This document shows, piece by piece, positions 1-11,000 of a stretch of 64,000 nucleotides of DNA; positions within the stretch are counted from its first letter, which is position 1, and each line of letters begins with the position of its first letter. Below the pieces are notes generated by a model. The model searched no databases and was not told the DNA's origin. It worked only from the letters and a program-made list of their open reading frames with translations. Made by a program: the position numbers and the translations under genes. The stretch spans positions 1,256,501 to 1,320,500 of the forward strand of contig CM067529.1 in assembly GCA_034509925.1 (NCBI GenBank), written 5' to 3'. The DNA is from Hirudinaria manillensis (Eukaryota; Annelida; Clitellata; Hirudinida; Hirudinidae).

Positions 1-114
1 TGATGTGGTTCGCCAGTTTTTAAATGTTAGTAATAATTGATCGAGTGAAATTATTTGGCTTTAAAGGTGAGGAAATTTTACCGAACAGGATTTTGGTCTC
101 GATTTGGTTTGCAG

Positions 115-295
115 GGCTCATGAAGTAGTTCAAGATGGTTACGAATTCTTCGCTAATCAAGGCCTGGTTACCATATTTTCTGCTCCTCTGTACACTGGAA
201 AGTTTGACAACGATGGCGCAATTATGAAGATTGATTCAAATTTGAAATGTCAGTTTTATATTTTCAGACCTAGTTTCAGATTTCTAGATCTGTAA
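115..295 (+). CDS. Serine/threonine phosphatase PP1-like catalytic subunit, C-terminal exon (partial)
   Basis: The window opens in the last exon of a PPP-family phosphatase; earlier exons lie outside. An acceptor ends at 114 and the exon enters in phase 2, completing an Arg codon. The reading [12 protein letters not shown], then LVTIFSAP and [11 protein letters not shown], aligns with the C-terminal quarter of PP1. The His of the RAH motif corresponds to a PP1 metal ligand. The usual NYCGEFDN loop reads LYTGKFDN, so the toxin-reactive Cys is Thr and the Asn is Leu, while the Tyr is kept. PP1 dephosphorylates Ser/Thr in many complexes set by regulatory subunits. After the FRP segment the protein ends within about 8 residues, lacking the usual PP1 tail. 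A GTAAGT at 292 overlaps the stop, so a further exon is possible. The substitutions suggest a divergent PP1 paralogue rather than the canonical gene. Confidence 0.75.
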
Positions 296-703
296 GTTGT
301 TCTCCATGATATTTAAGGATGTTTAGGACTATGGATTAGCAAAGGTTTCCATATATTATTTTCCTCAGTTCTTTTTACGCAGTTGTAATATCAGTCAAAT
401 TAGTATTAATTAATTAAGTATTAAATATTGTCTTTTAAAAATCATAATTAGTTTTCGCGATCCTGCGCAAAGTTCGAATTTGGCTTGTTGAAATCTCACC
501 AAAAATAACTTTCTATCCTATTATTACGATTACGATGGACTTACAAAATACTTCAAAACCAACGGATTTTCAAATTAGCCATCGCAGAAACCCAGAGAAA
601 TGCTATCATTGAATATTTAGACTTATATTCTAACAAGTTTAAAAAGTTTAAAGCAAATTTGAAAATATTGGAAACGTCTTCCGTCGGGTTAAATCAGTAC
701 GAA
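296..703. other. Intergenic spacer between the phosphatase exon and RSPH9
   Basis: AT-rich sequence with no supported coding exon. It separates the 3' ends of two convergent genes, so it should hold both 3' UTRs. No clear AATAAA could be assigned to RSPH9 on the minus strand. Confidence 0.5.
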
Positions 704-1619
704 TCAGATCATAAAAGGCAAATCGTTATTTTTAAATCCATTACCATAGTATAACGATCCAAAGAACCTCGTATTCGGTACGTGGTAAAAGACATATCCA
801 AGCCAGAGCAAGCTTTTTATGGTGACCATATCACCGCCTTGTTCATACTGCAAACTCCAGCTAATGTTCCCAGGAATATCCTCGACTACAGGATCTAGAA
901 AGTCTACCGAATAATCGAGATCGGCTCTTTGCAGAATGGTTTTTTCTAAAAGTCGTTTAGCAGGTCTAAAGTGACGATAGTAATACAGATTTCCTGCTTC
1001 GACCGGCGTCAAGCCTTTGAAGAGCATGTTCTCTTGGACGTGACCACTAACTGTCCTTACATAGGCCCCTCTGGGTACTACGCTCGTTTCCATATCGATC
1101 CAGTCTATGATGGCCGTGAGGCGGTCTTCCTCTTTTATTTTAATCAGATTGGAAACGTCAGATTTGATGTCATCTTCGTCTTCTATTTCATTGACATAAA
1201 TAATTAGGCTATTAATTAAAATCAATTAAACAAATGTGATTGTTCTGAAATCATTACTTACCCATAGCTTCCTCGTCGTTTTCTCCCATGTCACTCAGTA
1301 GTCCTGTCAACATGCCCTTTATTTTTCTAACATCATATCGCAATTTTTCATTGGGAGGATTAAGCAGTACCCAATTTATACAGTCTTGGCTACAAAGAGT
1401 CCGCCGATCCATGGCTCTGGTAGGGTTTTCAATGCCTTGGACGACGTAATAAGGCTGTGACATGGTTGAAATGCGTCCCCAATAAAATAATTCGCAGAAA
1501 TTCATTTCGTTTTTCAACACTTTTAGTGAAGTCTCTGTAGCAGATTTCATCTCGCTGGACATAATTATACCATCGTTATTTAAGTTATTTATGAATAAAC
1601 TGAGAAAGTTTGAATTCAT
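704..1619 (-). CDS. RSPH9: Radial spoke head protein 9
   Basis: Two exons on the minus strand, 1262-1619 and 704-1182, give 278 residues, close to the 276 of human RSPH9. The intron runs 1183-1261 with a GTAAGT donor and an acceptor ending in AATAG; joining them yields a continuous acidic stretch. Family landmarks include FCELFYWGRI near residue 50, the IKEEDRL..IID.ID block, VPRGAY, HFRPA, LEKTILQRADLD.S.DFLD, DIPGNISWS, SLLWLGYVFYH and the terminal NNDLPFMI. RSPH9 is part of the radial spoke head in 9+2 motile cilia, where it helps carry signals from the central pair to the dyneins. The first Met is taken from the longest frame; an internal Met at about residue 20 is possible. The gene diverges from METTL21 about 0.5 kb away. 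Confidence 0.95.
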
Positions 1620-2112
1620 TTTCGAACTTGAAAAGCAACGGTCACCAAGACGCCAAGAATAAAGTTTTTAACGAAAATCCAAAAATGCGTGAGGAATGTG
1701 CTTGATTTTCTGGGTTTTTTTCACACTTTAAATATTTTAGGCCTGAGATCTTCTAATTTTTTGAGGTGGTAACTAATAATTGGAGCAGGAAGATATTTTA
1801 TAGCTTTTAGTATTATGATGATGGAGATGGAAACTGTTGTTGCTCATTCTGATAGAAAGAAAGTCTCATTTCATATAAATTGCGCAAAACATTAATTCAA
1901 AGCGCTGGATGTCAGTATTGACTTTAAGAAATAAATTATTTATTAATAAATACGTTATAATTGAATTTGTTTTTGATCAAATCCATTACTCTTTTTCAAT
2001 GCAGTTAATTCATAAATAGCGTAACAATAAAATTCACGACTTAGTTTGTGGGGATGTGTTGTTATTGATTTGACTTGTTCTTTGGGTTAGCCGCTTGCGA
2101 CAATGTTTGAAA
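1620..2112. promoter_or_regulatory. Shared divergent promoter interval of RSPH9 and METTL21
   Basis: About 490 bases lie between the start codons of two genes facing away from each other, so promoters and 5' UTRs of both should be here. I see no TATA box or repeated motif that I would defend. The stretch is AT-rich with short homopolymer runs and no coding exon. Confidence 0.4.
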
Positions 2113-2990
2113 ATGGCTGCAATTCTGATCTTTTTAGTATCGTTCGTTGTGCAATGTATTGTTAGGTGTCAAGAGATGAACCTCCACAACAACAACTTAA
2201 GAATTACAGACAATACCTGTTTAACATCAGCACTAATTCCATATGTGGAAGCTAACGTACCGAACTTATTCAAACCGGAAAGGATCTTCACTTTCAACAA
2301 AACACAGCTGGTGATCCATCAAGATTGGACAAACTTGGGAGTAGCAGGCGTTGTGTGGGATGCTGTGAGGCTAATTTAATACATAAAAAGGCTTTATATG
2401 AAAATTGCTTTGAGAGAATGATGTTTTACTTTTATATTCTTCACAGGCATTAGTTCTGGCAAAACACTTGGAAAAGGAATCATTGGAGGGTCTGAGGGTT
2501 ATTGAACTTGGATCTGGAACTGGAATTCTAAGCATTCTGCTAGCAAGTCTTGGTAGCTTGTTTAAATATGCATTTTATCTTAAAAATTAAATTATCTTTG
2601 GCTTTCTTTCTTTTAGGTGCTGAGGTGACTGCAACAGATTTAAAACATTGTTTGCCACTTATTGAAAGCAATATACAGAGCAATCTTAAAGATTTGAAGA
2701 GAATTAATGTCAGGGAGCTAAATTGGGGTCACAACCTAGATCTCTTCTCGTCTGATTATGATCTGGTTGTTGGAGCTGACATTGTTTATATAGAAGAGAC
2801 ATTTGAAGATCTTATAAGCACTTTGAGAAGTTTGTCAAGGAATAATTCAAAAATATATTTGTCTTCTAAGATTAGATATGAAAAAGACAGGATATTCTTT
2901 GACAAATTATCACAATTCTTTACAATCACTGAAGTGCTTTATGACACCCAGACAGATGTACACATCCATGCTGTTATTAAAAAAACATGA
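2113..2990 (+). CDS. METTL21A: METTL21-family protein-lysine methyltransferase (METTL21A-like)
   Basis: Three exons: 2113-2364, 2447-2552 and 2617-2990, with introns in phases 0 and 1. The product follows METTL21A: HQDWTNLGVAGVVWDA, then the SAM-binding motif I VIELGSGTG, ATDL at the acidic loop, LNWGHNLD, the MTF16 post-motif DLVVGADIVYIEE, and the C-terminal IRYEKD..F and DVHIH. METTL21A trimethylates a lysine of cytosolic Hsp70 proteins using SAM. The core from ALIPYVEAN onward is secure; the start is not. From the Met at 2113 the first 20 residues are strongly hydrophobic (AAILIFLVSFVVQCIV), unlike known METTL21A. The in-frame Met at 2176 would give an ordinary cytosolic enzyme, so the hydrophobic stretch may be 5' UTR. 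Paralogues METTL21B-E cannot be fully excluded. Confidence 0.9.
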
Positions 2991-3158
2991 AGTGATTTCT
3001 AGATTTTTATGATTGATGCTTATGAGCTCGGCCATAGACGAGTAAGGCTTTTGATGTGAGAAGCAAACATGTCGCCAAACCATGTCTGTGGGACCAGGCC
3101 GCAATGTTCGTTGCCTAATCTCGTGATATTCGTATTGTCCGTCCCATTGTTTCACCAT
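2910..3158 (-). CDS. Unassigned small minus-strand reading frame
   Basis: An 82-codon frame runs antisense into the METTL21 3' end. Its first ~50 residues, beginning MVKQWDGQYEYHEIRQ and including RPGPTDMVWRHVCFSHQKPY, are rich in Trp, His, Cys and Pro, unlike chance translation of AT-rich DNA. The last ~30 residues overlap METTL21 coding sequence and look less protein-like. I recognise no family. It may be the 3' exon of a gene whose upstream exons lie at 3.3-4.1 kb, or a short stand-alone protein. Confidence 0.3.
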   Translation of the reverse strand: MVKQWDGQYEYHEIRQRTLRPGPTDMVWRHVCFSHQKPYSSMAELISINHKNLEITSCFFNNSMDVYICLGVIKHFSDCKEL

Positions 3159-3341
3159 CGAGTCATGTTAAAAATGGCCCTGCTGTGTTAATGCCGAATT
3201 TTTTTTATTGTACTAATTTTTTAAATAAGCCTTTTTAAGGAAAATTCCAGGCTCGGCAGATCTCGATTGAGTGGTAATTTACCGCCGCGTACTTGACGAG
3301 GCTTATCTTTAGTTTTTGTGAAATAAATGCAAATCATTTTT

Positions 3342-4088
3342 TTATTTAAATGGAGTTTTTATTAGAATAATTTTTGGATCTGATAACCATAGACTTAGTT
3401 TTTGAAATTTATATTTCATAAGTAATATAACGTGATCCAAAGTTTCCAATGTTTTAAAGTTTATGAGTGCGTGATATCGACGAAATAATTTTCTTTTATA
3501 AAATGCCAGTCCTGATTTTATTAACGACCCACCATTTGCACTATTTAGGTGTTTGTTGTCGTCCATCTGTACTGTCAAAATAACTATCTGAATCATTTTC
3601 TGTACTTTAGGGATTAGTAGACAATGACGAACGTTTTAGAAATTAATTATAGTTTATAGATAACTGGAATTTGTTTCTAATAATCTCGAAATTTAACTTC
3701 ATTTTTGCTCCTTGAGAGGCTTCCGCCATATTGCGCAATCACGCTTCTCTGATTCTGATGGTAAATTCTGAACTTTATCATCGTTGAGTGATTGTTTCGA
3801 TTTTGATCTATGTACATTTCGGGAATATGACTATCCAATTCTTAAAACATTTTGATTAATTTCAAATGGCCTTTGCGGTATGGTTCGACCCGCATTTCCG
3901 TGAGCTAGGATGATTGAGGATGTGATGTATCGAGTGATTTGATTGTTGTTATTGTTTGATTCGATGTCGCTTTTGCCAAAGGAGTACATTTTATTAAGAT
4001 GGTTTAGTCCGTACGAGGTGACATTCGTTGGAGGGCGTCCGTAAGGACGCTCTTTATTCCTAAGGATTTCATTCAGATTGATCAAGAT
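3342..4088 (-). CDS. Possible minus-strand coding exons, unassigned
   Basis: Two frames look partly coding. The first, 4088 down to 3831, follows an acceptor-like TTACAACACAG and reads LRNKERPYGRPPTNVTSYGL then NHLNKMYSFGKSD. The second follows GACAG at 3572 and reads MDDNKHLNSANGG, then SGLAFYKRKLFRRYHALI down to 3342. No defensible donor joins them, and neither matches a family I know. They may belong to one gene with the 3158-2910 frame. Confidence is low and the exact exon limits are not fixed. Confidence 0.22.
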
Positions 4089-4519
4089 CTGTGTTGTAAC
4101 GATTCATTCGATTTTTCGATTGTTCTTGATATTAGTAACCATTGCCGGATTTATTAACTTTTCAAATGATCCTTTTATGGGTTGGGTTGCAATTGTCATT
4201 GATAAAAAAAAAGAAACAAATTTGGAATAATGGTCAAACATATAACCAAAAATTGTGTAATTAATAAAAAACGTATAATTAATTTAAGATTTCTTAATGC
4301 TATGGAAGTGCAATCCTAACTGTAAACAGTTTGAAGTCTTGCCTACCTTGTCTTGTGAGATAATAGTAACTAAGAGTAATTTGGCTTAATTATCTCACTT
4401 GTTACATACATTTTTAATTGATTAGAGTTTTAGTGATAGTTTTCGAGCTTTTGATTTCAATCAATGATGTTGTTGACCTAACATATGGTACTGTTCAACA
4501 GGGGGTTTCAACCATTGCA

Positions 4520-4531
4520 ATGGAGGCATAA
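4520..4531 (+). promoter_or_regulatory. Three-codon upstream ORF just before the LARP4 start
   Basis: ATG GAG GCA TAA ends three bases before the proposed LARP4 start codon at 4535. If the transcript begins upstream of 4520, ribosomes would meet this minimal uORF first and would have to leak past it or reinitiate almost at once. Whether it lies in the mRNA is not known from sequence alone. Confidence 0.35.
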
Positions 4532-4534
4532 ATT

Positions 4535-7500
4535 ATGGATACCACAAAGAAAAGTCTCATGTCTGATAAAATCAATGGTAAGTCTAAGCAATGTTTGAGG
4601 TCAGACTTCGACAATGCTGTTCTGTTGACAAGATCTCCATTTTATCACAGCTACCATGGTGAATGGTTCAATTGAAGATAACGACAAAGCTCTTTCTCGC
4701 AAGATGGATCATGTAGAATTAGACTCGTTTAAAGAGTTTTCACTGGCCATTGAAGACGAAACCCCTGCCGATAGCGTTCAGAACTCTGCTGATGAAGTTC
4801 AAATTGCTTCGCCTGTCGGGGGTAAGTTGAGACGTTCAGGAGCCGAGTGTCGATTCCCTCACACCACATTCCTATGTGTTAACGAAACTGTTTATCGGTT
4901 GTTATTTCAGGTGAGAGTTCTGCTCCAGAAGAAGCCTCATCAGTTTGTGATATGACAGAGGAGTTGAAAGTCGCTCTTAAGCAAGAATTGGAAATGATAT
5001 TTTCTCAGTTAGACAAACTCTTTTTTTTTTTCAGTTTAGATGCTCAAATGTTTGTGTCTTGTTTGTCAAGTCACACGTTTTCAATATTCTTCCAGGGAGA
5101 ATTTTTCAAAAGATAAGTTCTTAATATCTCAACTGGACTCTGACCAATACATTTCTCTGGACATCATCATGCAGCTAAAACCAATAGAATGCTTCACAAA
5201 GAATGTTGGCTTAATTCTTGATCTTTTGAAAGGTCAGATTTCATGCATCTCTGAGTTTTCTCTATTATGCCAAGTCATAGACAGTATAGGAATTAATGAA
5301 TGGTTCTGTGGCTAGCTTAGTTATCAGATCATCTATCGTAAATCAGACTCATTCATTTACATACGTGCACGTCTTCAAAGGGTTTTTTTATTTTTATTTA
5401 AATGTTTAATTTGATGAATGAAGTGCATTTTGTGGTAAAGTTTATGTTCACCACATTGAAAATGCAAGTACTTAATTAATCAATTGATTGATAAATTATG
5501 ATCTTTTGGAACTCTTCAAATTATTTTATAAAATTAAAACTTTATAATATAAATGTATTATATATTCTAATCTTTAGAACTTCCCAATCTCCAAATTGAT
5601 TCCACAAACACAAAGGTTAGACTTGCCACACCCAGATCCACCATCATCCTTAGGGAAGTACCTCAAGTAACTCCGAAAGAGGTTTGCAAATTCAATTTGA
5701 TTTCAATTTTGTGTTTATTTAAGAAAAATAAATATACATAAATACACGTGATGCTTTAATTGGCACATTTGTCCTCTCTGTCATTTTGATTGGTAACAAA
5801 TGCCTCTTGAGCCAAAGCTCAGTTTATTAAGCTTCAGGTGTGAGTGTTGTTCTTGTTGTGATGTTCTTGCCCCGATGGATAATTTGCTGCTTTTGAAAGC
5901 TTTCAATGCATCCCAAGAGTCTGATTTGCTTTGTTTAAATTCTGCTGCTTTGTATGTTGCATAAGTGGTTTGCAAATTTAAATTCTTAAACGTTCTTATA
6001 CGATGATTAATTTAAAAACAAAAAAAAAAGAGAGAGGCATTAGCTTCATCAATACACAACTGAAATCAAACTCGAGGCAAGTTTTCCTCGAGGGAACTTT
6101 ACGGAATTTGCCGTGTTGCGCATTTGATTTATTTTAAGAATAAACATTATAAATGCCTTACAGTGTGCATAGTGAGCCTTATCATGTTGGACTGGATAAT
6201 ATTATCAATATTAGCTAACTACTTAGATTATAATTCTGATTGATAATATTAGATGATATATAACCCTTGATTAATAAAATTCATTTACTTGGAAATTTGA
6301 ATCACACATGACAGTCCTCGTGTTTAAAATTTGTTATTAAAAAAAAACTGGTCCGACTAATCGCATCATGCTCAAAGATAGGCAAAACTACTTCAGACAA
6401 TATTTTTAGATTTAAGGACTTGAATTTAAAAATGAAAATATTTGATTTTAAGATGGTCTCTAATCTCTAGGATGGCAGTAATATGGAAAGTTTCCGATTT
6501 GATTGCTCTCAACCCTTGATATAAAGCATGGCCTTAAATAGTCTTTTAATTTTATTGTTATGTGTTGCCACTGCCCTCTGGTAAGATTTGTGATTTGCCC
6601 TTGGAATGTAAAGTCAATGGAATCAAATGGGAGAGCTGTTGATATTACTTTCTTGTAGTTTTCTCATGGCTAAGGTCCTCATAAATCACTGAAAGAGTTT
6701 ATCATCTTTCATTTTATGATTCTATGACTACAGGAGACTACTGGCCATTAGTTGCTATCATTTATACAAGTCTCCTATAGTTGCCATTACTTAAATCAAA
6801 TTAGATTTAAATAGGAGCAGACAAGAAACACACACACAAATACACAAACACTGATTTGCTGGACAAGATATCACATGATGTTTATATTTATTAAGTGCCT
6901 GCAAACATTTTTTTGTATCTGAATTTTTCTGTTGCATATTTGAGCCAAATGGAACGCAAAACGTTGCACCCTAGAACATATTTTTCGTTAACAATGACTT
7001 TAAATAAACAACGAATAGATAATTAACTGGCTTAATTGGGACCGAAATTTAAATCGAAATTGTACACCACTTGCACGGCGGGATCGTGGTTAGAAGTTTA
7101 ACCAATCGTTATGTATTAAAAATATAACGTGCAGGACATCGAAAGATTGTTTGAGGCCCAAGACTGCCCGCCCTGCGTCCGCTGCGAATTTGCGGGCAAC
7201 GAGAATTGGTACGTAACATTCCTTACGGAAGAAGATGCCCACAGAGCCTACAATCACTTGAGAGAAAACGTCCAAAGCTTTCTAGGAAAACCAATCATGG
7301 TGAGCCCCGTTTGATGCAATATTTATTTACGATGGCTATGTTTAATGACGCTACATTTTTCTAATTTAAGTCCTAGCGATTAGCACCACATGGTGCATGA
7401 ATAATTGCGCAGAAATTTTGGCAACTTCTGTCCTACAATTTTTGAACTTTGAGTCATGTGAATTATTATTATTATTGTTGTTGTTATTATTATTATTATT

Positions 7501-7982
7501 TTTATTATTATTATTATTACTATTATTGTTTTTACTTTAATTTTCACTATTATTATTTTTTCTTGGACATGGAGGTTATTTTTAGAATGTAATCATCAAT
7601 CAATCGATTCATTTCACTCCCCTTCACTATTGCAATCATTATTCTAATGATTATTCATGATATCGATCTAATTATCATTTTTTTTCCTTTAACAAAGTAG
7701 CTTCCCATCAGTCTTTAATTTATTAATTAATTTATTTATTCATTCATTCATTCATCCATCCATTCACAGGCCAGAATAAAGACCAGCAACACTTTCATTT
7801 CAAGTTCGGGCAAGACGGCCCCTGCCTCTGGGGGCAGATTCCACCACAGTCCGCTGGCATCAGACGGACTCGAAGTCCTACCACAGCCCCTCCATGGCTT
7901 TCCAGCTCAGCCCCCTCAGACCATTCTTTCAAATTATTACATACCTCAGGTATGATCTTGAAGCTGTTTAATATAAGTAATA

Positions 7983-8019
<37 letters not shown>

Positions 8020-11000
8020 AATGTGTTGTTATAATTATCACAAGTTTTAAGTTTATCATCAGTCATTGTTGTTTTATTTATTTATTTGTTTATTTATTTA
8101 TGCTTCCTTTATTTATTTAGGCCATTCCGTTCTATCACGAACTGGTACAGGCACAGATGTGGCCACAGAAATTTGTGGAGTCTTACAATGTAGGTGTAGT
8201 TCATCATTCGAAGCTTTTTTTGTCGACAGAAACAAAACGAGTCGGAATTTTGCTGTTTAAATTTAAATTGGAAAATTCACATTTTTATTTTCTTGTTTTT
8301 TTTTATTGAGTAAAAGTGCAAAATGAATGATTTGCTATTCGTGTCCGTATTTTTCCAAAACGAAACCGAGTGATTGTCTCTTGAAATCAATCCATCTTCA
8401 TTCTTCTCTCTCTCTTCTACAGATATCCATGTGCCAAGATCTTGTGTATCAGCCTTATTATGGCTACCCATCTCAAGATGCTGGGACCACCTTTGAAAAC
8501 AATTCCAGACCACACAAGTACTCGTTTAGAATTCACTAACTGATAGTTTAAGTATTCTACCAGCAATCATCAGTTGTATTATTATTGATGATGATGATGA
8601 TGATGATGATAATTATATTTCGTATTATGTAGGACAATGTCTAATCATCTTTCGATAACATCTTTATTATAAGATGTTCTTTATCTTCGTTATGGACTAC
8701 GAATTAAAATTAATTAGCATACTACAACAATTTCAAGTAATAAATAAAGAAATAAAAACAATAAAGAAATAAATAATTAATTGGGTTTCCATAGCAATAG
8801 TCATCAATAGGTCGGTTTCCTTCCTGTTTGCAGATTCTCAAACTCCGTGCACTTTCGTTCGGGCAACCACCACCACTACCAGCACCGATCTCAGGCCGAC
8901 TACGGCGGAGGCTTCTTCCACCGGTACGGGGGCTCGCACAACGAGAACCGACCGCCCCCGAGGTTCTTGAGGCAGCAAATGGCCAACATGGCCACCGCGG
9001 TTTCGGAAGATTCGACGATCGAAGGCCACGGCTTCGGCATTTCGACCGAGGATCATCCGAACTCCGAGAAGGTTGGAAATGTTTTTTTTTTATTTTAATC
9101 CTTTTTTCTTTTAAATCTTTTTTTTTGTTTGTTTGTAATTTGTTGCATTCACAACAATCGCTACCAGGGATGGAGTGCTGTAGAAATTGAAAAAGCACAC
9201 CTCCCTATGCTCTTTAAGCCATGCTGTGATATCCACATGATACATGATTGATATCCACATGATTGATATCCACATTTACGAATTTCTTTGTGCTTTCTTT
9301 TTTCAGAATTCAGTCGATTCCAGGGCCGCTCAAAGTCTGCTGAACGTGAGGCAGTCGTTTGGCGGCGACAGGAACGTCACGAACGGGTTCGCGAAGGTCG
9401 CGACCTCCTGCAAGTTATCGCCAGACGACAAAGAACGCGACGGTTACAGAGGCAAGAGATTCTCAGAAAGGTTTGCATTTGCATATCACGGGCTTGTTGT
9501 TGTTGTTGCTGCTGCTGTTCTTGCTGTTGCTGATGATGTTGTTGTTACTGTTGTCTGTAGTGATGATAAAATGTGACAGATGTAATGATGATGATGGTGG
9601 TGGTTTGATCTACATATTCCTTTTTTGTCTCTTTTGTCTGAGTTGCAAATTCATGATTCCCTTCATTCCATGTTTGCACAACACTAACAACAATCATTTT
9701 GTGTGAACATGTTTTGCTTATTAAATGTACGGATGTTTTAAATAATGTTCAAATAGTTCCTTCAGAGTTATTGCGTGTAATTATATGAGATCCATTTGTG
9801 GCAATCGTCACAATCATTAGGCCATCTTCTTTAGGAGATTATCAAGCAATTAACCCACTGTTTGTTTAAACATGGCTGGGGTGTTCCGGCAAAGATGGAA
9901 TCCAGAATCGCGCCACAGAAACTGATTTGTGATTTGTCCCGCCTGGGTTTTGTACAATTATAGAGACGAGCTATTTGTAGACAAAGATGGTTGCAATTTA
10001 GTCACCATGTTGTCGGGGTTTAATTGTTTCTGTCACATCTCGAATGTGTGTTCAAGGAATGGTTGACAGTAGATCTCGTCAGAGCCTAACATGGTTTATG
10101 ATTTATTACTCTACTCACTCATGCACCTCACTCATGCCTGTCTATAAAACGTGTGGTGTGCTCCGATAGACAGACTCAGCGTGTTTATTAATTATTATTA
10201 ATTAATTTATTTATTAATTGAAGGAGAGGAGGATACAGAGGCAACAGGAGGAGCAGGAACAGTGACGACGGAGACAAAAGCATCAAGGTCGGTTGGTCTG
10301 TCGGTCGCTCGCTCATCAGTGTTTTCGCTCGAGCGTAACGTTTTAGAACTTTAGGAAGAGCTGGACGAATTGTTCGTTTAAATTGTAAATTGCATTATAT
10401 TATATTTAGTTTTATTAAACTATACTATATTAAATTTGTCAAGTTATAAATCGTATAATAATATAATTATTATTTTAAATAATGTAATTATTATTTTAAA
10501 TAATGTAATTATTATTTTAAATAATGTAATTATTATTTTAAATATTGTAATTATTATTTTAAATCGTCGAGCAGAGCCGGCAGCAGGAGAACAACTTAAA
10601 GTCTCCGAAAAGCAAAGAAATCCCAACGTTTTTACTTGAGTCAAGTTCATTCCCACCTCTTTCAACAGTCGCGAATGTGAGTCGACGATGATTTTGTCGT
10701 TCATTCGTTCGTTTGTTCTTTCCGTCCTTCTTTAACTCTTTGCAATAAATAGAAAAGAGCAAGACATATGCATCTCCTATGAGTCTATAAGTTCAATAAG
10801 TTCCACAAGTTCAATAAGTTCAAGTCTGTAAACATTAGAAAGAAAGGGACTTGCATTTTGCATTCTTGGATGCAGACGATGCATTGACGAATTGGCATTT
10901 AAAATGGCACATTGGCTTCAATGCTTCAAGAGTCCAGAGGCAGTGATTGTTTGTAATCATTACTGAACTTTAAAAATGTTTAAAATAAATATTGGGATTG

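Noticed and set aside
104-114. Start codon for the phosphatase exon within the window
   Set aside because: The frame upstream of 115 is intron sequence ending in an acceptor; this is an internal or last exon.
8722-9198. Minus-strand 158-codon and plus-strand 120-codon frames
   Set aside because: Shadows of LARP4 exon 8834-9071 in other frames.
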